From the NCBI RefSeq assembly GCF_009696275.1, contig NZ_VUMI01000009.1, positions 1-64,000 on the forward strand: a stretch of 64,000 nucleotides of DNA. Reading direction: 5' to 3'. The DNA is from Eisenbergiella porci. GTDB taxonomy: Bacteria; Bacillota; Clostridia; Lachnospirales; Lachnospiraceae. This document shows positions 9,746 to 17,282 of the stretch, in pieces. A program made the position numbers and the translations under genes. Within the stretch, counting starts at the first letter, position 1. Each line of letters begins with the position of its first letter. Under the pieces are notes generated by a model. That model made no database searches. It saw nothing but the letters and a program-made list of their open reading frames with translations, and had not been told where the DNA came from.

Positions 9746-10139
9746 ATTATATTCCGATAATTCAGAGAAATATTGAAGAAAAAATATGGATAAGACCTGT
9801 AGGGCAGGTTGACAAAGGAAGCCGGAGAAGGTCAGATTTTTCCGGCGGGTCAGCGGATGAGCCGGCGAAACAACACAGGAAACAGGAGCTTTTACAAATA
9901 AGGTAAAGGCTTCTGTTTTTTTTGCCCGGGAAGCATTTCGTGCCCTGGAAATTCCCGGCAGCCGATGAACTGTCTGGGATTATGCTGTACAGACAGGCTG
10001 GGTATCCGGGCGGAGAGGCAATTGGGCGGCGATTATCCCGGAGATAAAATGAGGTATATTGTTTACCGTTTGGTCTCAGTGGATTATTGGTGGGGGCGGC
10101 TGAACTTATTGAATCGGCTTGAATTGGGGGGAGAGGGGG
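9746..10139. other. Intergenic region after the GH35 operon
   Basis: It contains the terminator at 9880-9923 and an imperfect CCGGC/GCCGG stem around 9841-9866. An open frame on the plus strand at 9965-10267 has no ribosome site and biased, repetitive Gly/Arg content, so I do not call it a gene. Confidence 0.5.
9880..9923 (+). terminator. Rho-independent terminator of the 0.1-9.7 kb operon
   Basis: A 16-bp stem (9880-9895 with 9903-9918, two G-T wobbles) has a 7-nt loop and is followed by a run of eight T (9916-9923). Confidence 0.85.
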
Positions 10140-10168
10140 TTGCAAAATGGGTGGAAAGGCAGTATGGT
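10140..10168 (+). promoter_or_regulatory. Likely sigma-A promoter of the DMT transporter gene
   Basis: TTGCAA at 10140-10145 is separated by 17 nt from TATGGT at 10163-10168, about 95 nt upstream of the start codon. It is read by eye only. Confidence 0.4.
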
Positions 10169-10263
10169 AGAATGGCGTGGGAAATTAGCGGGGAGTTTTT
10201 GGGGCGTGGCTTTGGAACAGGGCTGCGATCTGGGAGCGGAGATAAAATGAAGGAGTTGAAGTT

Positions 10264-11238
10264 ATGAAAAGTTCTGGTATGAAGATGTATATGAGTAAGA
10301 CTTGGGTGGTATTTGTTTGTGCTTTGGTTTGCTGCTTTCTTTGGGGGAGTGCTTTTCCCTGTATTAAGATTGGATACAGTCTGTTTTCCATCGGTGCATC
10401 GGACAGCGCGTCACAGATCGTGTTTGCCGGAACCCGTTTTACGCTGGCGGGGATTCTTGTGATTCTTTTCGGGAGTCTGATAGGCAGGAAGCCGCTGGTG
10501 CCTGCCAGGACAAGTCTGCACATGGTGGTTAAGCTGGCTTTGGTGCAGACAGTGGCGCAGTATATTTTCTTTTATATCGGCCTGTCCCATACCTCCGGGG
10601 TGAAATCTTCCATTATTGGCGCGTCGAATGTTTTTCTTTCGATTCTGGTGGCTGTGGTGGTGTTCCATATGGAAAAGCTTACGGCAAAAAAGGTGATTGG
10701 CTGTATCACCGGCTTTGCAGGTGTGGTGATCATTAATCTGAGCAGCGGGAGCCTGGATATGAATCTGTCCTTTTTAGGGGAAGGATTTATTTTCCTCTCT
10801 GCAGTGAGCTATGCTTTTTCCTCTGCGTTAATCAAACGTTATTCGGAAAACGAAAAACCGGTGACGCTGAGCGGGTATCAGTTCCTTTGCGGAGGAATAT
10901 TGCTCACAGGATTCGGGCTGGCGATGGGAGGGCGCATCAGTTTGGCGGGCGCGGGACTTCCGGCGCTGGGGCTTCTTCTTTATATGGCGTTTATTTCAGC
11001 GGCCGCGTATACTCTGTGGGGAATTCTTCTGAAATATAATCCGGTGGCGAGGGTTGCGGTGTTTGGATTTATGAATCCTGTATTCGGGGTTTTGCTTTCC
11101 GCGTTGTTTCTGGGAGAGAGCAGCCAGGCCTTCGGGCTTACGGGAGTGGCGGCTTTGCTTCTTGTCTGTGTGGGGATCATAATCGTAAACGGCTCGGCAG
11201 GCACGGCAAAAGAGAGGGGTCAATTGGAAAGCGTTTGA
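10264..11238 (+). CDS. DMT superfamily (EamA) transporter
   Basis: A 324-residue integral membrane protein with about ten hydrophobic segments and two EamA repeats. The first repeat has WGSAFPCIKIGYSLF and GARFTLAG-like motifs (FAGTRFTLAGILV). The second has SYAFSSALIKRYS and NPVFGVLLSALFLGES near the C-terminus. Proteins of this type export amino acids, metabolites or drugs; the substrate cannot be read from sequence. AAGGAG lies about 10 nt upstream of ATG 10264. The coding sequence of the downstream HD-domain remnant begins within or just after its 3' end. Confidence 0.85.
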   Translation: MKSSGMKMYMSKTWVVFVCALVCCFLWGSAFPCIKIGYSLFSIGASDSASQIVFAGTRFTLAGILVILFGSLIGRKPLVPARTSLHMVVKLALVQTVAQYIFFYIGLSHTSGVKSSIIGASNVFLSILVAVVVFHMEKLTAKKVIGCITGFAGVVIINLSSGSLDMNLSFLGEGFIFLSAVSYAFSSALIKRYSENEKPVTLSGYQFLCGGILLTGFGLAMGGRISLAGAGLPALGLLLYMAFISAAAYTLWGILLKYNPVARVAVFGFMNPVFGVLLSALFLGESSQAFGLTGVAALLLVCVGIIIVNGSAGTAKERGQLESV

Positions 11239-11733
11239 AAAAACAGAGGCGTATATGCTTTCCTGTATGAATGACAGCGCCCATGATAAGGAGCATATTT
11301 ACAGAGTGTTGTATACGGCGCTGGATATCGCGGCGTATGAGCAGGATGTGGATTACGAGATTTTAATTACGGCGTGCCTGCTGCATGATATCGGACGGGG
11401 AGAGCAGTTTGAGAATCCGGCTTTGTGCCATGCGGCTGTGTGTGGTGATAAGGCATTTGCCTTCCTCATGGATTGTGGATGGACGCAGGAGCGGGCCGGG
11501 CTGGTGACGGAAGTGTTAATGATGGTTCCGGAGACGGGGAGGATTGCTTTTTCAGGGAGTATAAGCGTAAGCTGGAAAACCTGTATGATCGTTTTTTTAC
11601 AGAGCGGGGAACAAAGCTGGCGGTAAAGAGGCAGGCTGCGGCGGAAGCTTTTTACGGCAGTATACTGATGGAGGCTGAGGGGACTTACCGGATGGGGAAG
11701 GAACGGCTTTCGGAGGTGATAAAGGACTGTTAG
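11222..11733 (+). pseudogene. HD-domain phosphohydrolase, internally deleted and frameshifted
   Basis: The N-terminal part reads as an HD-domain hydrolase: NDSAHDKEHIYRV supplies the first His, and CLLHDIGRGEQFEN carries the HD pair. At about 11540 the reading frame changes, and the C-terminal part continues in another frame as FFREYKRKLENLYDRFF and GTKLAVKRQAAAEAFY. The central stretch, where the family carries its third metal-binding Asp (DADKLD-type motif), is absent, so I infer a deletion plus frameshift. Homologous-looking residues (NWKAFEKTEAY) also extend upstream of ATG 11255 with no start codon, so the original start is probably lost too. It would have been a small nucleotide or phosphate-ester hydrolase. 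Confidence 0.7.
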
Positions 11734-11820
11734 CAGTCTGCAGAAGAATAAGTGGTATCATAGAATAAATGGAAACCCTATATTTTTTTGAAAAAAATGA
11801 TGTAGGGGATAGAAATTGGG

Positions 11821-11868
11821 CAGTTGCCAGGGGAGAGCAGGATTCCGCCTGGCAGCTGTCTTATTTTT
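11821..11868 (+). terminator. Terminator after the HD pseudogene
   Basis: CAGTTGCCAGG (11821-11831) pairs with CCTGGCAGCTG (11848-11858), with one wobble, followed by TCTTATTTTT. Confidence 0.65.
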
Positions 11869-11947
11869 ATGAGTCAGGAGTGGCTTTTGCAAATTCTGAT
11901 GGAGGCAGACTTATAAAATGAGATGGTGCTGCAATGCCGCATCATGT

Positions 11948-12002
11948 AAAAAAGCCGTACATGCATTGATATGTTACCATATAATGCATGGCGGCTTTTT
12001 TT
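11948..12002. terminator. Bidirectional terminator between convergent genes
   Basis: An A-rich arm ending AAAAAAGCCG...CATGCATT (11948-11967) pairs with AATGCATGGCGGCTTTTTTT (11983-12002) with one bulge, giving a T-run on both strands. It serves the minus-strand gene at 12029. Confidence 0.8.
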
Positions 12003-12028
12003 ACAATATATAGCAACGTACCTCAATA

Positions 12029-13039
12029 CTAATAAATCGGTACAACATTAACAATTTCATTCTCTTCCACATCAAACTGCCATACGGAATGCCCCGGAAT
12101 CCGGTGCTCCGTCAGGTAGAAATGGCCATCGAAGGAGGTGATATAGTAGGGGGTCCCGCCGCCGATAAAGTTATCATAAATGTCCTCATAACCGCCGGAA
12201 GCAAGGGAATGCAGATCTTTTGTACGGATGAAGGTGGCATAATCCTGATTGAAATCCACGTCGGTGGAAATGGTGATATAGTAATAGTCCTCTATTTGGG
12301 TCAGCTGGACCATCCCCGCAATTTCCGGGCTTACCGGATATTCCTCCAGGATTTTCAGATCCTTCAGCCGGGCGCGGATGATGGTGGAATTGCCGGAAAC
12401 AAAATAAATTTCCTTTCCGATGATGGTGAAGGAGCGGACATAGACACCGTTTAGTTTTTCTATGGAACGCACTTCCTTCAGCCCCATGCGCGTTGAATTT
12501 TTTTCCCGGGAAAAGACATACAGTTCACCGGTCATGGAGCTGAGCGCGTAAAAATAACCGCTTGTTTCATCATAAACGATATAGTGGGGGCGTATGCCAA
12601 TGTCGGAAAAGGTCTGGGTGTGAATAAACCGGCCGTCCTCTTTTTCGAATACCAGAATGCGGTTATTTTCCGTATCATCCGTCAGATATACCACACCGTC
12701 GCTGGCAATGGTGTGTCCGCGGTTGATTTCATCGGTCATAACCTCCCATTCGTTCAGTTCCCTGTCCAGGGAATCGCTGTAAATGATTTCATCGTGATAG
12801 CAGTCCACCAGAAAGTAGGTATCCTGCAGCTTAGTAATATAGGTGGGGACGCTCAGGTCAAAGTAGGGATTGGCCGGTATGGGGATGTCCTTTTCGTCCT
12901 TGGCGGCCTCGCTGAGCTCTGAGAGCTGGAGGAAGGCTTCCTGTGTCCTGTTTCGGAAATAAAGCAGGACTCCGGCAGCTGTTACGATAAATAAGATTAT
13001 AATACAGACAGGAAGAATATGAGCTTTCTTTTTCTTCAT
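12029..13039 (-). CDS. Membrane-anchored beta-propeller-like protein of unknown function
   Basis: A 336-residue protein with a Lys-rich N-terminus and one membrane segment (residues about 8-27, ILPVCIIILFIVTAAGVLLY), so the bulk is predicted outside the cell. The rest is made of repeats of about 45 residues rich in Tyr, Asp and Ile: DTYFLVDCYHDEIIY, SDGVVYLTDDTENNRILVF, SGYFYALSSMTGELYVFSR, GKEIYFVSGNSTIIRA. This spacing resembles NHL or WD-like propeller blades. No catalytic motif is seen. It is a single-gene unit with a terminator downstream, and its start is about 80 nt from the divergent fragment at 13119. I do not recognise a specific family; a cell-surface binding or sensing role is a guess. 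Confidence 0.7.
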   Translation of the reverse strand: MKKKKAHILPVCIIILFIVTAAGVLLYFRNRTQEAFLQLSELSEAAKDEKDIPIPANPYFDLSVPTYITKLQDTYFLVDCYHDEIIYSDSLDRELNEWEVMTDEINRGHTIASDGVVYLTDDTENNRILVFEKEDGRFIHTQTFSDIGIRPHYIVYDETSGYFYALSSMTGELYVFSREKNSTRMGLKEVRSIEKLNGVYVRSFTIIGKEIYFVSGNSTIIRARLKDLKILEEYPVSPEIAGMVQLTQIEDYYYITISTDVDFNQDYATFIRTKDLHSLASGGYEDIYDNFIGGGTPYYITSFDGHFYLTEHRIPGHSVWQFDVEENEIVNVVPIY

Positions 13040-13118
13040 GTAAATTCCAGGCCTTTCATCAGATGTAATAAACTTAAGTATAGCACAAGATGGACAGGGC
13101 GCAAAGAGGAGGGGAAAA

Positions 13119-13310
13119 ATGAACTATACAGAATTTATGGCCAGGGTGGAAGATAAATTGCAGGAAAGTTCCGGTTTCCCGGTAGCTGGAATGAGCGTAC
13201 AGGAAATGGAAAGATTATGCCTTGAGATCGGACACCGGAGTTTTGGGGGCAGCTTGTATTGTGGCGGAAAAGGGTATTTGCCCCGGAGGAGTGACCAGAG
13301 GGCGGATTAG
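13119..13310 (+). pseudogene. N-terminal remnant, possibly of a DUF5688-like gene
   Basis: AGGAGGGG precedes ATG 13119, and the first 20 residues (MNYTEFMARVEDKLQESSG) read like a real protein start of the kind found in Lachnospiraceae DUF5688 proteins. The composition then degenerates into Gly/Arg-rich sequence and stops after 63 residues. I take it as a truncated 5' remnant. The family name is recall, not a search result. Confidence 0.4.
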
Positions 13311-13429
13311 AAGTCTTCATTCCCGTAAAAGTGCGTTTAAACGGGAATTAGCCGCATTAAAGTGGCAGAAAATGCCGAATTATGATAGAATATTTTTAAT
13401 AAAAGAAATTACATAGGAGAAAGGAAAAC

Positions 13430-13882
13430 TTGGCAATGAAAAACTTTTTAAAGGAATTTGAGAAATTTATCATGCGCGGCAATGTCATTGACATGGCGGT
13501 AGGCGTTATTGTCGGCGCAGCGTTCCAGGGCATTGTGAACAGCCTGGTAAATGATGTGATATCGCCTCTGCTGGGACTGATTGCCAACACGAATCTGAGT
13601 TATCTGGTGGTTACGGTGCGGGACGTGGACATTAAGTATGGTTCTTTCCTGACGGCGGTTATTAATTTCCTGATCATGGCCTTTGTCATTTTCCTGCTGG
13701 TGAAGTTCATCAATAAAATTGCTGAGCTGGGGAACCGGAAGGACAAGGAGAAAACGCCTGAGGAACCGGCAAAACCGGCTACGAAAATCTGTCCTTACTG
13801 TAAGAGTGAAATCCCTGCGGACGCGGTAAAGTGCTGTCACTGCACCTCTGATTTGGCGGAAAAGATATCGGAGACTGTCTGA
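13430..13882 (+). CDS. mscL: Large-conductance mechanosensitive channel MscL with C-terminal zinc ribbon
   Basis: A membrane channel that opens under high lateral tension and releases solutes on osmotic down-shock. The MscL signature is clear: FIMRGNVIDMAVGVIVGAAF (N-terminal helix and TM1), VNDVISPLLGL, and TM2 around AVINFLIMAFVIFLLVKFIN. After the usual charged C-terminal helix comes a zinc ribbon with paired cysteines, CPYCKSEIP and CCHCTSDL, which standard MscL lacks. TTG 13430 and ATG 13436 are both possible; AGGAG at 13415-13419 fits the TTG better (10 nt against 16). The gene stands alone between a remnant and a kinase-like gene. Confidence 0.92.
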   Translation: MAMKNFLKEFEKFIMRGNVIDMAVGVIVGAAFQGIVNSLVNDVISPLLGLIANTNLSYLVVTVRDVDIKYGSFLTAVINFLIMAFVIFLLVKFINKIAELGNRKDKEKTPEEPAKPATKICPYCKSEIPADAVKCCHCTSDLAEKISETV

Positions 13883-14060
13883 AAAAAATTGCTGCAACAG
13901 CTGAATACGGTAACGTTTATCCGGATTGTTACCAGTTAACCGGGCTGCTGCGATTTGTTTCCATAAGCAGCAAGACGGGCGGACTGTGTGTGAACTGCGG
14001 TCCGACTGCACATCAGCCATCCGGCAGGAAAGGCCGGGCAGGAAAAGGAGGGACTTGTTT

Positions 14061-14666
14061 ATGCAGAAAAAAGTAACGGTTACCATCGGTCGTGAGTACG
14101 GAAGCGGCGGACGTGAGGTCGGGGAAAAACTGGCCGAAAGGCTTGGCTTCACCTTCCTGGACAAGAACATCCTGAATGAAATTTCAGGAAAAAGCGGCAT
14201 CAGTGTGGAAGAACTGATGGAAAATGATGAGAAGCCTTCCAGCCCGTTCCGGGAATCCTTTATCCCTTATGATTTTGATGCGGATACTCTGAGCGAGCGC
14301 CTGTTCGACATGCAGGCTGATTTGATTCTGAACAAGACAAGAGAGGAATCCTGCGTGGTGGTGGGACGGTGTGCGGATGTGATTCTGGCCTATCAGGACA
14401 ATGTGGTGAATGTGTTCATCTATGCGGATATGGAGGATAAAATTGATCGGATCATGAAGCTGTATTCCCTGGAGGACAGACAGAAGGCCGCTAAGCTGAT
14501 TAAGAAAACGGAGAAAATCCGCAGGAATTATTATCAGTACTATACCGATGAAGTCTGGGGAGATAAGAGAAACAAGGCTCTGATGATCAATACCTCTGCC
14601 GCCGGTGTGGATGGCGCGGTGGACTTGATTGAGGCATATCTGAAAATGAAGGGGTATGTGGAATAG
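14061..14666 (+). CDS. Cytidylate kinase-like family protein
   Basis: A 201-residue P-loop nucleotide-kinase-fold protein. The N-terminal TIGREYGSGGREVGEKLAE is the characteristic, slightly non-canonical nucleotide-binding loop of this family. LGFTFLDKNILNEISGKSG follows, then VVVGRCADVIL and a C-terminal lid helix (KLIKKTEKIRRNYYQYYT). It would phosphorylate a nucleoside monophosphate or small molecule; true CMP specificity is not established for this subgroup. Start ATG 14061 has AAGGAGG nine nt upstream; a longer in-frame start at 13926 lacks one. It is followed by the convergent minus-strand island. Confidence 0.85.
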   Translation: MQKKVTVTIGREYGSGGREVGEKLAERLGFTFLDKNILNEISGKSGISVEELMENDEKPSSPFRESFIPYDFDADTLSERLFDMQADLILNKTREESCVVVGRCADVILAYQDNVVNVFIYADMEDKIDRIMKLYSLEDRQKAAKLIKKTEKIRRNYYQYYTDEVWGDKRNKALMINTSAAGVDGAVDLIEAYLKMKGYVE

Positions 14667-14730
14667 CCGCTGTTTTTCGGAGAAGGCAGTAAAACAGAGA
14701 CGTCGGACATGCGCTGTTAAGACACAGGAA

Positions 14731-14773
14731 AGAAAAAAGACTTCCCGCACCAGCCAGGAATGGCTGATGCGGG
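14731..14773 (-). terminator. Terminator at the downstream end of the minus-strand island
   Basis: CCCGCACCAGCCA (14744-14756) pairs with TGGCTGATGCGGG (14761-14773) around GGAA, with one wobble. On the minus strand the stem is followed by a T-rich tract (TCTTTTTTC). Confidence 0.7.
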
Positions 14774-14961
14774 CGGCACTCATAAAACAGCAAAAGAGTG
14801 TTTTGGGGTGTCCGTTTCCTATGAGCATTGGATACCTTTGTCCTATACTATTTATATATTATTTACTCTGAATCAGAATCATCTGACAAGAGGGTTAGTA
14901 AATTAAGATTGGAATGTGTTTCACTATTAAAGGACACCTTACTTAGACAATGTGTGCCTGC

Positions 14962-15219
14962 TCAAATTGAAAGGTTTCCACCTTTAGAATGCCCGCCAAG
15001 ACGTAGAGGTATGTTTAACTTACATGTAAATTCTGTAGCATACCTTGCTGTGGCTATCTGAGAAGGTATCCCACCAATAAAGCATATATTAAGATCTTTT
15101 TTCCATCCAATCAGAGTATTATCCGTTCCTCGAAAGGACAGAAATATTGTCTGATCAGACAGCAAAAATATTACAGCCGCAAATTGAATTTCTTGTACTC
15201 CCCATCTTGATTTACTCAT
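14962..15219 (-). pseudogene. DUF2974 (Mbeg1-like) lipase fragment
   Basis: An 85-residue frame. It contains FLSFRGTDNTLIGWKKDLN and ends with LRLGGHSKGGNL, the nucleophile-elbow region (GHSKG) of the DUF2974/Mbeg1-like alpha/beta hydrolases. Family members run to about 300-400 residues and carry further catalytic residues after this point, so both ends are missing: the N-terminal 60-80 residues and everything past the elbow. The ATG overlaps the stop of the patatin gene by 8 nt (ATGAGTAA), so translation would be coupled. It is either a remnant or a very reduced derivative. A lipid-acting hydrolase next to a phospholipase suggests a shared role. Confidence 0.6.
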
Positions 15220-16087
15220 CGCAAAATCCTCCCTCTAAAACTCTTTTTTTTCGAACAATTTTTTTAAGTAATTTGTTCATATTCGTTACAACGACATCAC
15301 CTGTAAGCCGAATAACTTTTTGAGAATTCAAAGAATTCATTACACCAATTCTTTCATAGACAATATCGAAATTATCCACTCCCTCAGAAAAAACAGCGGA
15401 TAATACCCCTTTTGTACGTTTATATCCTTCTTCCATCATATACATAATTGATTCGTGTTTTATATTTACGGAATTTGAAATAAGTTTATTGTCTGGGAAT
15501 GTCAATTTAATTATTTTACTATCCCACACATGGTCTTCAAACACATAATTGAAATCATCAAAATAAATACATATAACATAATTCAATTCATTTTTCAGAA
15601 CCGGAAATATCGGGATATTGTCTATTACTGCACCATCAAAAAGCATTTTTGAGCCGATAGACACTCCCTTATTATAAAAGGGCATTGCAATACTTGCCCT
15701 CAGATATTGCTCAATTTTACAGCACGGAATTTCCGAAAAATTATAGTAATTTAATTCCTTGTCCGCTAAATCCAATAGTGGCACATAAAACGAGTTTGGT
15801 ATTTCTGAATCAGTAATTATACTCGTAATTATATTCTGTAAAAATGAACTCTTCAAAACAGATGTAATAAATCTCTTGTCTCCTTGTAAGTTAACAGCTT
15901 CCCATATATCATGAGCTTTCTTTATATTTCCTGTTAAATATGCATATGTATTGAGCACACCTATTGATGCAGCGCTCACATATTCGAAATCCGATGGATG
16001 GAAAAACTCATTTAAAGCCGTAAGCGCACCAACTTGGTATGCGCCTTTCCCCATTCCTCCGGACAAGACTAATCCGATGTGTTTCAT
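15212..16087 (-). CDS. Patatin-like phospholipase
   Basis: A 291-residue lipid acyl hydrolase. The patatin signatures are present: the oxyanion loop LSGGMGKGAYQVGAL at residues 8-22, the nucleophile Ser in AASIGVLN (the first Gly of G-x-S-x-G is Ala here), and the catalytic Asp in LFDGAVIDNIP. These form the Ser-Asp dyad. There is no signal peptide or membrane helix, so it is cytoplasmic or exported by another route. GAGGGAATT precedes the ATG. It lies 32 nt downstream of the possible effector gene and overlaps the DUF2974-like fragment, as part of a minus-strand operon headed by a large ATPase. Patatin-fold enzymes serve as membrane-degrading effectors in some anti-phage and secretion systems; its role here is unknown. 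Confidence 0.85.
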   Translation of the reverse strand: MKHIGLVLSGGMGKGAYQVGALTALNEFFHPSDFEYVSAASIGVLNTYAYLTGNIKKAHDIWEAVNLQGDKRFITSVLKSSFLQNIITSIITDSEIPNSFYVPLLDLADKELNYYNFSEIPCCKIEQYLRASIAMPFYNKGVSIGSKMLFDGAVIDNIPIFPVLKNELNYVICIYFDDFNYVFEDHVWDSKIIKLTFPDNKLISNSVNIKHESIMYMMEEGYKRTKGVLSAVFSEGVDNFDIVYERIGVMNSLNSQKVIRLTGDVVVTNMNKLLKKIVRKKRVLEGGFCDE

Positions 16088-16119
16088 AATTCCCTCTTAT
16101 AACACCGACAGACTTTACT

Positions 16120-16725
16120 TTAAAAATCACCGATGTTTTTTACTTTTTCATATCTTTTGTCACTAATTGCTCCTTCTGGATTGGTGTTCGGAGTATAAAT
16201 TTGTTTTATACCTTGACGTGTTTTATATCCATTTTCCTTTGCCCATTCAGGCTGAGCTGCTATATTACTCTCAATTACAACTTGGGGTCTAGTCGATTTT
16301 ACCTTTATGACATTCTTACCGTTATTTGATTTAGGAAGCTGTAAATTTTCCTTCCTTTCAATGGCATTTTTTCCCGGATGTTCTTTGGTGAGAAAATTTC
16401 CAGAAGCCTTTTTCCCTGTTTTGTAAAATTCTTCTCCCTTTCCAATTAATTTGGCTCTCGGAGTATCTCCTGAATATAAAGCTTTTGTATAAAACTCCTG
16501 ACTTTTAGGATCCATTCGTTTTCCAATTTCATACATAGTATTCGGTGTATCCATCTGGTAGTTTTTTTTACTTTCATTAACACCTCTGATTTCCGGTTTT
16601 CTTTTTTGAGATAACAGATTTTCCAGCTTCCTTTTATCAACTTCTGTAGGAACTATGGGTTCGGTAGTTGTTATATGTGTTTTTTTCTCCGGGTTATCAA
16701 GATTATCAAGTTTTCCAAGTTTCAT
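16120..16725 (-). CDS. Hydrophilic protein, possible toxin or effector domain
   Basis: A 201-residue, Lys- and Asn-rich protein without membrane segments or signal peptide. The first 70 residues are low in hydrophobics (an unstructured leader rich in Thr, Glu and Pro). The rest is more compact: SQEFYTKALYSGDTPRAKLI, GKKASGNFLTKEHPGKNAIE, LQLPKSNNGKNVIKVK, and a terminal GIKQIYTPN. That order loosely resembles C-terminal domains of polymorphic toxins, where a Phe-x-Thr/Ser-x-Phe-Leu block, a LALP-type helix and a final G-x-x-Q-Y/I strand occur together. The resemblance is by eye. GAAGGTG lies upstream of the ATG. It is 37 nt after the frameshifted gene and 32 nt before patatin, in one operon. 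No immunity gene is obvious. Confidence 0.6.
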   Translation of the reverse strand: MKLGKLDNLDNPEKKTHITTTEPIVPTEVDKRKLENLLSQKRKPEIRGVNESKKNYQMDTPNTMYEIGKRMDPKSQEFYTKALYSGDTPRAKLIGKGEEFYKTGKKASGNFLTKEHPGKNAIERKENLQLPKSNNGKNVIKVKSTRPQVVIESNIAAQPEWAKENGYKTRQGIKQIYTPNTNPEGAISDKRYEKVKNIGDF

Positions 16726-16762
16726 TACTTAAAGCACCTTCTTCTAAACATCATATAAAATA

Positions 16763-17261
16763 TTATCTTCCTCCATTTTCGAAATCCTTACTTGTGAATA
16801 TCGAATTATGAGATAGCTTCGTTTTATTCTCATCCCTTACATTTTCATTACATTGAATCCGTTTGCAAAATTCCCTATATTTTGCTCTATCGCCTGTTAT
16901 AGTTCTTTCTTTTGCTCCAATGGCCGGGTCGGCATCAGAAGAACTTCCCGAAGCATTTCCATCTTTTGCATTTTTATTCCCGTTCCGTTTCTCGTCCACG
17001 TTCGAGTTGTCTCTGTCCCTTTGACGGATCACCTTCATTAGGCTTCTGTGGACGTTCCAGCTTTTGACGTTCATCAGCAAATTTTTTTTGGCTTTCAAGA
17101 CTCTTTGTCTGTTCTTCTGGAGTTTTATCCTGAAACCTTTCAAACCCAAGCTTATTTTTAGCTTCCGGAGTTACTTTTTCCGGAGCTTTCTCAATCTCGT
17201 TTTTCGGCTTTGATTCCGGTTGCTCTGTTTCTCTTCCTTCTTTTGTTCTAAACCAACTCAT
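16763..17261 (-). pseudogene. Hydrophilic Glu/Lys/Gln-rich gene split by a single-base frameshift
   Basis: The first frame starts at 17261 with a good GGAGAAAAAATT site (MSWFRTKEGRETEQ) and runs 95 residues to a stop at 16974. The coding pattern continues in the next frame down to 16763 (AKDGNASGSSSDADPAIG, GDRAKYREFCKRIQCNENV). Skipping one base in a GGG tract near 16988 joins the two into a protein of about 165 residues. It is extremely charged with no hydrophobic core at the start. It lies between the Ig-like membrane protein and the possible effector with short gaps, so it belongs to the island operon. It could be a sequencing error, a true mutation, or a phase-variable gene. Confidence 0.5.
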
Positions 17262-17282
17262 AATTTTTTCTCCGTTTCATCA

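Noticed and set aside
9965-10267. A 100-residue plus-strand frame before the DMT gene
   Set aside because: It has no ribosome site, a Gly/Arg-rich and repetitive composition, and overlaps the DMT promoter and start.
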